The translations under genes and the position numbers were made by a program. From NCBI GenBank assembly GCA_900753245.1, contig CAADYJ010000041.1, positions 1 to 6,179 on the forward strand: DNA of 6,179 bases. The letters run 5' to 3'. Below are positions 1-6,179 of this stretch, piece by piece. A model generated the notes under the pieces. That model saw nothing but the letters and a program-made list of their open reading frames with translations, had not been told where the DNA came from and ran no database searches. The first letter of the stretch is position 1, and each line of letters opens with the position of its first letter. The DNA comes from Clostridia bacterium (GTDB lineage: Bacteria > Bacillota > Clostridia > TANB77 > CAG-508).

Positions 1-3000
1 GGCAACTTTTGAAGATTTAGTAATGGTTGCTGAAATTGTAAGTGCACCAGAAGGTTATGAAAGTTTAATAGGAACAAGGTATACATCCATAGAAAAGGCT
101 GTAAAAGCATCACCTTCAGTAGCAACTATTAAAGTAATAGCTGATACTGAAAATGAGCCAACAGCGACTATAGATAAAGATATAACTTTAGATTTAAATG
201 GAAAAACAGTAAAAGGAAATAATAAAATAATTGTAGTTAAAAATAATCTTAATATTATAAACAATGTAGGACAAGTTGCTACAATATTAAGTGAAGAACA
301 AGAAGCAGTAGAAGTAGTAAGTGGAGGAAATTTCACATTAGGAAAAAATGACAACTACGTAAATTGTGAAAATTTAATTATAGAAGGAAAACAAAATGGA
401 GTAGTAAATAATGGAATATTTAATTTTTATGATGGTCAAATAAAAGGGATTGTTGCTATAAATGGAAAAGTAAATGATACTCCATATCTGAATAATACAA
501 TAGTAACAAATGTTGGAGAAAAACAAAAAGCAACATTAAGCGTCATGGAAGATGCAGAAGCAGCAATAGGAAATAAACCATTTAGCCTATTAGAAGATGC
601 TATAAATTATGCAAACGTTCAAATAGGAGAAGATAATAGTCAAGTAAAGATTACAGTATTAAAAGATTTAATAAAAAATAATTATATAACAATAGAAGAA
701 GAAAAAAATATATTATTAGATTTAAATAATTGTACAATTACATTAAAAACAAATAAATCTAATGCTATTACAAATATAGGAACATTAGAAATAACAGATA
801 ATAGTGAAGAAAAAATGGGTACAATAGTATCTACAAATTCATTATCAACAGTTTCTAACTCGAAAAATTTAAAAATAACAGGAGGAAAAATTGTATCAGA
901 CTTAGCAGGAATAAGAATGTATGGAGGAACATTTGAGTTAGCAGGTGGAAACATAGAAGTTGTAAGGGAGAATGCATCATTTGATGAGTATTATTATGGT
1001 GTATATAATCCAAGAGGAACTGTAAAGATAACAAGTGGAACAATAGTTGCAGACACTGTAAATACATCAACTAATACAGGGTATGGAATATATAATGAAG
1101 AAGATGGTGAATTACAAATAGACGGAGGCGAAATTAGTGCTAGTTGTAATGCTGTAATGAATGAAGGAAAATGTACAGTAAATGGGGGAATTATATATAA
1201 GAATCCAAAAAATAAGTACAATAGAACATTTAACAACACAGGAACAACAATAATGAATGGAGGAAGAATAATTGCTCAAAAAATAGAAGCAGAATCAGTA
1301 TTAAATACTGGAAACTTTACTATAAATAATGGAGAGACATATGGAATATATAATGTTACAGGAGGAAAGCTAGTTGTTAATGGTGGAAATTTAAATAATT
1401 CAGATATATTTTCAAAACAATATGCAATATATAACGAAGAAAATGTAAAAGGGGATAAAAAAGCAATTATTGAAATAACTGGAGGAAATTTAGAAAAGGT
1501 ATATAGCGAAGGACAAGCAACTATTACAGGTGGAACATTTAAATACATATATAATGTAAAGAGAACGACATATATAGATGATAGCAATGGAAGAACCATA
1601 GAAGGAATAATGAAAATAACTGGAGGAAATGTAAACACCACAGGAAGTATGGGAATACAAAATGTAGGTCAAATGAGCATAAAGGATTTTACAGTAATAA
1701 TTAATAATTCTACAGATTATGATGTAAATGCAGTTTATAATGTTGGAACATTAAATATAGAAAATACAACAATAAGTGCTTACCAAAACTATTATAAAGA
1801 TGGTTCTGCAGAAATTAACGGAATTTACAATTATAGTGATTTGACTATAAATGAAATGACAATTAATGTTAGGGGGTATGGTAAATATACAAATGAAGCA
1901 TACGGAATAAGAAATAGTGGAAGTAATGCAAAACTTAAAATGTTAAGTGGGAAAATAAATGTAACTTCAAGTTCAGATTATTATTATTACGGATATAAAG
2001 GAACACCTTACGGTATATATAACGAAAACAATGCGATTGTTGAAGTAGGAAATAAGGACGGAATAATAAATAATGATATTATAGATATTTCAACGTCACA
2101 ATACGGAGTATATAATAATAAAGGAAAGTTTAGATTTTATGATGGAACATTAAAAGGAAAGGTAGCAATTTCAGGAGAAATAGATGATATAGAAGAAAAT
2201 TCTCAAATAACAACTAAAGAAGAAAATTCAATACAAACATCAAATTTAGTAAAAGATGTAAAAATAGCAAAAATAGGAGATGTTGAATATTCAACAATAA
2301 AAGAAGCTATACAAAATTGTCCAGATTCGGAGAAAACAACAATTCAATTAATATATAAAGATATTTATGAAGTAAGTGAAGAAGGAATAATTATACCTGA
2401 AAATAAAGATATAGTTTTAGATATGAATGGAAATAATATTTTCTGTAATAAAAAAATAGATAATAAAGGAACTTTTGAAATTATGGACAGCAGTAGTGGA
2501 GGTAAATGTTTTGCCGAAGTAATAAATAGTGGTAATTTAAAATTAGGGAATATTATTTTATATAAAGACCAAGCATATAGAGGAAATTATAAAATATTAG
2601 AAAATAATGGAACTTTAGATGTGCAAGGAGCAAATATAGATGGATATATAATTAATAATGAAAATGCAACTGTTAATATGAATGATGGACTAATAAGTGC
2701 AGTAACTTATGGAATACAAAATATGGGAAATTTGAATGTAACAGGTGGAAAAATAGAAGCTAAAACAAATCATATAGCCAATAATAATTATTATGGAGTG
2801 TATAATCAAAGTGGAAATTTGAATGTAACTGGAGGAGTTATAGAAGCTAAACATTCAGTATATAATAATGCTGGTAAAGTTACAATAAAAGATGGAACTT
2901 TAAAAACATCAAAATATGGTATATATAATACAAATGCAGGAACTGTAGAAATGAATGGAGGAAGTATAAAAAATAGTACATATCCTGACGAAGAAATATA

Positions 3001-6000
3001 TGGAATATATAACGAAAAAAATGGTGTAGTAAAATTAGAAAACGGAGAAATTTCATTAACTTCAATAAAAACTATAGTAAAATATGCATATGGAATATAT
3101 ACTGCAGTTACAGCTAAAACTGATATTATAGGAGGAACTGTAAATGTAGATGGAACAAAAAACAATGCATATGGAGTATATAACTTAGGAACAACTGTAT
3201 TAGGTAAAAAAGGTGAAGGGGTAAACAAAGAAAATCCATCAATAATAGGATATAATTATGCAACATACAATAGTAAAACAGGAACAATTAAATTTTTTGA
3301 TGGAGTAATAAAAAGTCCAAATAACTTAATATATGGTTCTATTACTCAAATAGAAGAAAGCTCAGAAATGATTACAAGTACAGATGAGAAAAATCGCAAA
3401 CAAGCATATTTAGATTTAATTCCATTATTACAAATAGAAGATACACAGTATTATACACTAGAAGAAGCTTTAGAAAGTATTAGTGTTAATAATGAACAAC
3501 CTGTTACAATGAAATTATTAAGAAATGTTAATTATTTATCTACAAGTGAAAGAAAAGTAATACAAAATAGAAATGTTATATTAGATTTAAATGGTTATAC
3601 AATATCAACACAATTAAGAGATATTATTACAAATAAAGGAAAATTAAAAATAACAGATCAAAGTTCTAGTAAAACAGGAAAAATAACTAATACAATATCA
3701 GGAACTTATAGTAATTATATTAATATAATTAAAAATCAAGGTACACTTGAAATAGATGGAATAGAAATAAAAGGAGAAGGATACACATATAATATTTATA
3801 ATGAAAATGGAGCAACAGCTACAATAAAAAATACCAATATTGATGCTATTAAAAATATTGGAACAGTAAATATGGTTGGAGGAAAAGCAAATAGCATAAT
3901 AAATGATGGACAATTGACACTTGAAAATGGAGAATGTAAAAATATACAAAACAATGAAAATTCAACAGCCAATATAATAGAAATAATTATTAAAAATGAT
4001 ACAGAAATTAATAATTATGGAAATTTAAATTTAAATAGAACTAAAAGAGAAGAAGATTCAAATAAAGTATTAAATGTGTATAATCGAAAAGCAGCAGAAG
4101 TAGTAGCTGAAAATGTGTATATAAATACAATAACAAATTATGGTAAGTTTAAATTATTGTCTGGGCAATGTATTAATATAAATAACGAAAAAGATTATAA
4201 TTCAAGAGGGAAAATAGAGATTATTGGAGGAATAGCATATAATATAAATAATATGGCAGATTTGACTTTAGGTGAAAAAGATGGAACAGTAAATGTTGAA
4301 ACACCAATAATTCAAAATTATTTTGAAAATAAAGGTATATTTAATTTTTATGATGGAACTATCATTGGTAGTTCAGGTTTATATGATGTTATTCAAGGAA
4401 ATGTAGCAGATGTTGAAGAAGGATATGGAATAGTAAAAGAAAAAATTGATCAAAGTATGTCAAAAGTATATTTAACAAAACAAGCAGAAGCTATAATAGG
4501 AGAACAAGAATATAATACATTGACAGAAGCTATAAACGCAGTTAGTTTACAAAATTCAGAACCAGTAACAATAAAAGTAAATAGAAACATTAGATATTTA
4601 TCAAATGAGACGAGTAAAATTATAGAAAATAAAAATATCATTTTAGATTTAAATGGTTATCAAATTATAACTCAAATAAGTAATTTTATACAAAATAAGG
4701 GAACTTTAAAAATAATAGATAGTAGTCAAGAAAAAACTGGAGAAATATTAAGTCCTATATTAAATCAAGGCGAAAATATTATAAAAAATGAAGGAACTCT
4801 AACATTATTGGATGTAAAATTAAAAGTATTGGATTATTATTATAATACAAGTAATAATATTATAGAAAATGAGGGAACATTAATTATAGATGGTAAAACA
4901 TTATTATATAGTGAAAAAATAGGAATTTATAATAGTACTAGTGGAAATTTAACCATAAATAGTGTAGAAGCAGATGGTGAAGAAAAATTTGTAGAGAACT
5001 ATGGAACATTTACATTAAATGGAGGAAAATTTAATGAAAATATTGATACAGTAATAGAAAACAAAGGAAAATTTGTAATGGAAGGTGGAGAATTTTCAGA
5101 TCATCTTGATTATGGTTTAAAAAATTATAATGATGCAAAGATAAATGGAGGAACACTTTGTGCTTGGTATAATGTAATATATAATTATCAAGGAACTACT
5201 CAAATATATAAAAATGCAATTATATCAATAGCTAAAAATTCATGGGAATCAGCAGTAGTAAACGAAAGCAACTTTAATATATATGGTGGAAAGATTAAAG
5301 GAAAGATAGAAAATAGCAAATCAATTGTAATGGGAAGAGGAATTGTTGAAGGTTACATTAATAATGCAGAAGGAAGTAAAGTATGGATATATGGAGGAGA
5401 AATAACTAACAATTCAGGAGAAGCGATAGAAAATAGAGGAAGTCTTACAATAGGAATAAATGATGTTAAAGGACAAGTTAATGTATCGACACCAATAATA
5501 TGTGGAAGTACATATGGAATTTACAATTATACTTCAACAGCTTCAATAGGATTTTATGATGGAATTATAAAAGGAAAAACAAGACCAATGAATAACACTC
5601 CAAAATATATACCTAGCAAATATGAAATTGTATATTCAAATGGAAATACTACAGCTACTTTAAGGTTAAAAGGAAGAACAACCAAAATAGCTTCTATAGA
5701 AGGTGTGTATTTCGAATCTTCACAATTAGCAGTAAATTCTGCAAAAACAGGAGATATAGTAAAAATAGAAACAAGTGATGAATTTGTGGATACAATAGTT
5801 GTTCCAGAAGGTGTAGAATTAACAATAGACTTAAACGGATATAATTTATTAGCGATAGGAGATAATCCAGCAATACAAAATAATGGAACACTAAGAATAG
5901 TAAATAATGGTTCTACAACAGCAAATGTACAAGCAACATTTACAACTGCAATACAAAATAACGGAACATTAATATTAGGTGTAGATGATGGAAATGTACA

Positions 6001-6088
6001 AAATAATATAAATGTAATAGGAAAAGGCAAGGCAGTAGATGGAAATGGACAAGTTACAATATATGATGGACAAGTAGTAGTAAATTAA
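1..6088 (+). CDS. Giant modular beta-helix repeat protein, probably secreted or cell-surface (5' partial)
   Basis: The frame is open from the first complete codon at base 2 to the TAA at 6086-6088, giving at least 2028 residues. An ATG at 23 is possible, but it lacks a convincing Shine-Dalgarno, its product (MVAEIVSAPEG) has no signal peptide, and the codons before it (ATFEDLV) stay open, so the true start is probably upstream. Residues below are numbered from that ATG. Six modules are visible, each with a header containing LDLNG (residues 56-60, 232-236 as LDLNN, 799-803 as LDMNG, 1187-1191, 1541-1545, 1935-1939 as IDLNG), a coil stack rich in GIYN, NxGTL and GG motifs, and a closing FYDG-like tetrapeptide (135-138, 705-708, 1091-1094, 1442-1445, 1844-1847, 2013-2016). 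The regular alternating hydrophobics, coil turns at Asn and Gly, and about 20-25-residue periodicity resemble right-handed parallel beta-helix (pectin-lyase-like) repeat proteins common in gut Bacillota. No lyase or protease active site is recognisable. An adhesin, surface fibre or glycan-binding role is inference. The C-terminus has no LPXTG motif, hydrophobic tail or SLH domain. Confidence 0.95.
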   Translation, partial: ATFEDLVMVAEIVSAPEGYESLIGTRYTSIEKAVKASPSVATIKVIADTENEPTATIDKDITLDLNGKTVKGNNKIIVVKNNLNIINNVGQVATILSEEQEAVEVVSGGNFTLGKNDNYVNCENLIIEGKQNGVVNNGIFNFYDGQIKGIVAINGKVNDTPYLNNTIVTNVGEKQKATLSVMEDAEAAIGNKPFSLLEDAINYANVQIGEDNSQVKITVLKDLIKNNYITIEEEKNILLDLNNCTITLKTNKSNAITNIGTLEITDNSEEKMGTIVSTNSLSTVSNSKNLKITGGKIVSDLAGIRMYGGTFELAGGNIEVVRENASFDEYYYGVYNPRGTVKITSGTIVADTVNTSTNTGYGIYNEEDGELQIDGGEISASCNAVMNEGKCTVNGGIIYKNPKNKYNRTFNNTGTTIMNGGRIIAQKIEAESVLNTGNFTINNGETYGIYNVTGGKLVVNGGNLNNSDIFSKQYAIYNEENVKGDKKAIIEITGGNLEKVYSEGQATITGGTFKYIYNVKRTTYIDDSNGRTIEGIMKITGGNVNTTGSMGIQNVGQMSIKDFTVIINNSTDYDVNAVYNVGTLNIENTTISAYQNYYKDGSAEINGIYNYSDLTINEMTINVRGYGKYTNEAYGIRNSGSNAKLKMLSGKINVTSSSDYYYYGYKGTPYGIYNENNAIVEVGNKDGIINNDIIDISTSQYGVYNNKGKFRFYDGTLKGKVAISGEIDDIEENSQITTKEENSIQTSNLVKDVKIAKIGDVEYSTIKEAIQNCPDSEKTTIQLIYKDIYEVSEEGIIIPENKDIVLDMNGNNIFCNKKIDNKGTFEIMDSSSGGKCFAEVINSGNLKLGNIILYKDQAYRGNYKILENNGTLDVQGANIDGYIINNENATVNMNDGLISAVTYGIQNMGNLNVTGGKIEAKTNHIANNNYYGVYNQSGNLNVTGGVIEAKHSVYNNAGKVTIKDGTLKTSKYGIYNTNAGTVEMNGGSIKNSTYPDEEIYGIYNEKNGVVKLENGEISLTSIKTIVKYAYGIYTAVTAKTDIIGGTVNVDGTKNNAYGVYNLGTTVLGKKGEGVNKENPSIIGYNYATYNSKTGTIKFFDGVIKSPNNLIYGSITQIEESSEMITSTDEKNRKQAYLDLIPLLQIEDTQYYTLEEALESISVNNEQPVTMKLLRNVNYLSTSERKVIQNRNVILDLNGYTISTQLRDIITNKGKLKITDQSSSKTGKITNTISGTYSNYINIIKNQGTLEIDGIEIKGEGYTYNIYNENGATATIKNTNIDAIKNIGTVNMVGGKANSIINDGQLTLENGECKNIQNNENSTANIIEIIIKNDTEINNYGNLNLNRTKREEDSNKVLNVYNRKAAEVVAENVYINTITNYGKFKLLSGQCININNEKDYNSRGKIEIIGGIAYNINNMADLTLGEKDGTVNVETPIIQNYFENKGIFNFYDGTIIGSSGLYDVIQGNVADVEEGYGIVKEKIDQSMSKVYLTKQAEAIIGEQEYNTLTEAINAVSLQNSEPVTIKVNRNIRYLSNETSKIIENKNIILDLNGYQIITQISNFIQNKGTLKIIDSSQEKTGEILSPILNQGENIIKNEGTLTLLDVKLKVLDYYYNTSNNIIENEGTLIIDGKTLLYSEKIGIYNSTSGNLTINSVEADGEEKFVENYGTFTLNGGKFNENIDTVIENKGKFVMEGGEFSDHLDYGLKNYNDAKINGGTLCAWYNVIYNYQGTTQIYKNAIISIAKNSWESAVVNESNFNIYGGKIKGKIENSKSIVMGRGIVEGYINNAEGSKVWIYGGEITNNSGEAIENRGSLTIGINDVKGQVNVSTPIICGSTYGIYNYTSTASIGFYDGIIKGKTRPMNNTPKYIPSKYEIVYSNGNTTATLRLKGRTTKIASIEGVYFESSQLAVNSAKTGDIVKIETSDEFVDTIVVPEGVELTIDLNGYNLLAIGDNPAIQNNGTLRIVNNGSTTANVQATFTTAIQNNGTLILGVDDGNVQNNINVIGKGKAVDGNGQVTIYDGQVVVN
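62..436 (+). repeat. Module 1 (short, residues 14-138)
   Basis: This is a minimal module. It has an opening segment (LIGTRYTSIEKAV), an LDLNG box at residues 56-60 and a degenerate version of the NxGTL box (NNLNIINN). It goes almost straight to the closing cassette, with LG at 106-107 and FYDG at 135-138. No stack of GIYN coils is inserted. It lacks the usual 'DSSxxxTG' after the LDLNG box and is the most divergent header in the chain. The lead-in before it is also shorter than the other linkers, so this may be the first module after a different upstream domain. Confidence 0.75.
560..2146 (+). repeat. Module 2 (longest, residues 180-708)
   Basis: This module spans about 529 residues. The header runs from AAIGNKPFSLLEDAI to LDLNN (232-236; the usual Gly is replaced by Asn) and NIGTLEITDNS. 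Then comes the longest coil stack in the window, with many GIYN-type turns (YYGVYN at residues 324-329, then GYGIYN, TYGIYN, QYAIYN, NGIYN, PYGIYN and QYGVYN). Most are followed within about 10 residues by GG and a strand. It closes with VGNKDG (675-680) and FYDG (705-708). Tyr runs precede some turns (Y323-325, Y653-656). Its length relative to the short modules implies many coil insertions. Confidence 0.8.
2267..3304 (+). repeat. Module 3 (residues 749-1094)
   Basis: The header is AKIGDVEYSTIKEAI, then LDMNG at 799-803 and NKGTFEIMDSSSGG. The coil stack includes YYGVYN, KYGIYN, IYGIYN, AYGIYT and AYGVYN turns, each followed by a strand and usually a GG or DG turn. The closing cassette is LGKKGEGVN (from 1060) and FFDG (1091-1094), a Phe-for-Tyr variant of the closing box. 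It shares the GIYN-rich coil style of module 2 and contains the clearest recent coil duplication (2726-2851). Confidence 0.8.
2726..2851 (+). repeat. Tandem coil duplication inside module 3
   Basis: Bases 2726-2764 and 2813-2851 match at 34 of 39 positions, including the first 17 bases exactly. Both encode GNLNVTGG-x-IEAK. The copies are 87 bases (29 codons) apart. Most other coils match each other only at the protein level, so this pair is likely one of the more recent coil duplications in the gene. Confidence 0.7.
3428..4357 (+). repeat. Module 4 (residues 1136-1445)
   Basis: The header is LQIEDTQYYTLEEALESI, then LDLNGY at 1187-1192 and NKGKLKITDQSSSKTGKI. Coils are of a different flavour from modules 2 and 3. 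GIYN turns are absent and replaced by 'IKNxGT', 'INNYGN', 'ITNYGK' and 'ININN' turns, giving a very Asn-rich stack. The closing cassette is LGEKDGTVN (from 1416) and FYDG (1442-1445). Its header most closely resembles that of module 5, including the shared 'RNxxYLS' and 'LDLNGY' stretches, which suggests these two modules arose from each other. Confidence 0.8.
4490..5563 (+). repeat. Module 5 (residues 1490-1847)
   Basis: The header is AIIGEQEYNTLTEAI, then LDLNGY at 1541-1546 and NKGTLKIIDSSQEKTGEI. Coils mix 'IIENEGTL'-type turns with two GIYN turns (IGIYN and YGIYN). The closing cassette is LTIGINDVKGQVN (I1810, G1811) and FYDG (1844-1847). This module holds all three tryptophans of the visible protein (W1715, W1741, W1788). 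Confidence 0.8.
5690..6070 (+). repeat. Module 6 (short, C-terminal, residues 1890-2016)
   Basis: This is a second minimal module, close in length to module 1 (about 127 versus 125 residues). It has ASIEGVYFESSQLAV, IDLNGY at 1935-1940, an IQNNGTLRIVNNGS box, then a second IQNNGTL coil leading into LGVDDGNVQNN (from 1985) and IYDG (2013-2016). The protein stops five residues later (QVVVN). It therefore ends where every other module passes into a linker, and appears to be a complete terminal module rather than a broken one. Confidence 0.75.
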
Positions 6089-6095
6089 CAAAAAA

Positions 6096-6139
6096 TTATC
6101 ATATTATCCAACCTTAATTTTTACAAGATAATAAGATAA
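6096..6139. repeat. Imperfect inverted repeat in the intergenic gap
   Basis: TTATCATATTATC at 6096-6108 is complementary to GATAATAAGATAA at 6127-6139 at 12 of 13 positions (the only mismatch is A6101 against A6134), around an 18-base loop. Each arm contains two copies of the same pentamer, TTATC or GATAA, spaced 8 bases start to start. Only two of the pairs are G-C, and the element is followed by purines rather than a T-run, so it is not a canonical intrinsic terminator. It could be an operator, a weak mRNA structure, or chance in AT-rich DNA. Confidence 0.5.
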
Positions 6140-6143
6140 AGAG

Positions 6144-6149
6144 AAAGGA
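6144..6149 (+). promoter_or_regulatory. Ribosome binding site for the downstream gene
   Basis: AAAGGA lies in a purine-rich stretch, with 9 bases between it and the ATG at 6159. This is a good Shine-Dalgarno position for a low-GC Gram-positive and is much stronger than anything before the ATG at 23. It fixes the start of the next gene. Confidence 0.7.
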
Positions 6150-6158
6150 AAAAGCTAA

Positions 6159-6179
6159 ATGAATAAAAAGTTAAAACAA
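6159..6179 (+). CDS. Start of a downstream gene (3' partial)
   Basis: An ATG at 6159-6161 follows a well-placed AAAGGA and opens MNKKLKQ up to the window edge, in a different frame from the large gene. The short basic start is compatible with the n-region of a signal peptide, but seven codons do not identify a product. It begins 70 bases after the stop of the repeat protein on the same strand. With no clear terminator between them, co-transcription is possible. Confidence 0.55.

Noticed and set aside
1082..1096. TATAAT-like promoter boxes inside the gene
   Set aside because: They arise from the Ile-Tyr-Asn codons of the GIYN turns and recur wherever that motif is encoded. No matching -35 boxes or downstream starts were seen.
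1276..1641. Minus-strand open frame of 121 codons
   Set aside because: It is a shadow of the module 2 coils, with the same compositional artefact and no independent evidence.
2806..3228. Minus-strand open frame of 140 codons
   Set aside because: It is antisense to the module 3 coils. Its repeated 'LYIPY' is simply the reverse complement of the GIYN-coding tracts.
5554..6030. Minus-strand open frame of 158 codons
   Set aside because: It lies wholly inside the large gene, its product is a Phe/Pro/Val/Ile-rich string typical of the complement of this repetitive coding sequence, and it has no visible context of its own.
62..6070. CRISPR array or short tandem DNA repeat
   Set aside because: The repetition is at protein level within one continuous frame. 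Spacing and sequence vary, and there are no identical repeats separated by unique spacers.
1..6088. Polysaccharide lyase or other beta-helix enzyme
   Set aside because: The fold type is plausible, but no recognisable catalytic motif is present and the modular, low-complexity repetition fits a structural protein better.
6096..6139. Rho-independent terminator
   Set aside because: The stem has only two G-C pairs and is followed by purines. The only T-run (6118-6122) lies in the loop with no stem before it.

Overview
The window is almost entirely one gene. A plus-strand reading frame is open from the left edge to a TAA at 6086-6088 and encodes at least 2028 residues of a giant, low-complexity, Asn/Ile/Gly/Thr-rich repeat protein. 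The sequence is strongly AT-rich, with ATA, AGA, TTA and AAA as dominant codons. TGG is used for Trp and no in-frame TGA occurs, so the standard bacterial code fits. Base composition, the purine-rich Shine-Dalgarno upstream of the next gene, and the style of repeat protein point by inference to an uncultured, low-GC, Clostridia-like Bacillota, probably from a gut or other anaerobic community. There is no marker gene to prove this.

Layout: 1-6088 is the repeat protein, truncated at its 5' end. 6089-6158 is a 70-base intergenic gap holding an AT-rich imperfect inverted repeat and a good ribosome binding site. 6159-6179 is the first seven codons of another gene (MNKKLKQ), cut by the window end.

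The protein reads as a chain of six modules. Each opens with a header (a short amphipathic segment ending in EAI/EAL-like residues, then strands, then an LDLNG box and an 'xIxNxGTLxIxDSS' box). A variable stack of roughly 20-25-residue coils follows (YGIYN-x-G-x-L-x-I-x-GG-x-I type). The module closes with an 'LGxxDGxVN ... F(Y/F)DG' cassette. The linkers between modules are nearly constant in length (40-44 residues), whereas the modules range from about 125 to about 529 residues. This is the pattern expected of a right-handed parallel beta-helix (pectin-lyase-like) surface or secreted fibre. No catalytic site, signal peptide, membrane segment or sorting motif is visible in the part present. 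The export signal and any anchor must lie upstream of the window, or be supplied by a partner.

The most noteworthy points are the constant-linker, variable-module architecture, the end of the protein at a module boundary without an anchor, a recent-looking coil duplication, the confinement of all three tryptophans to one module, and the twofold-symmetric GATAA/TTATC element before the next gene.
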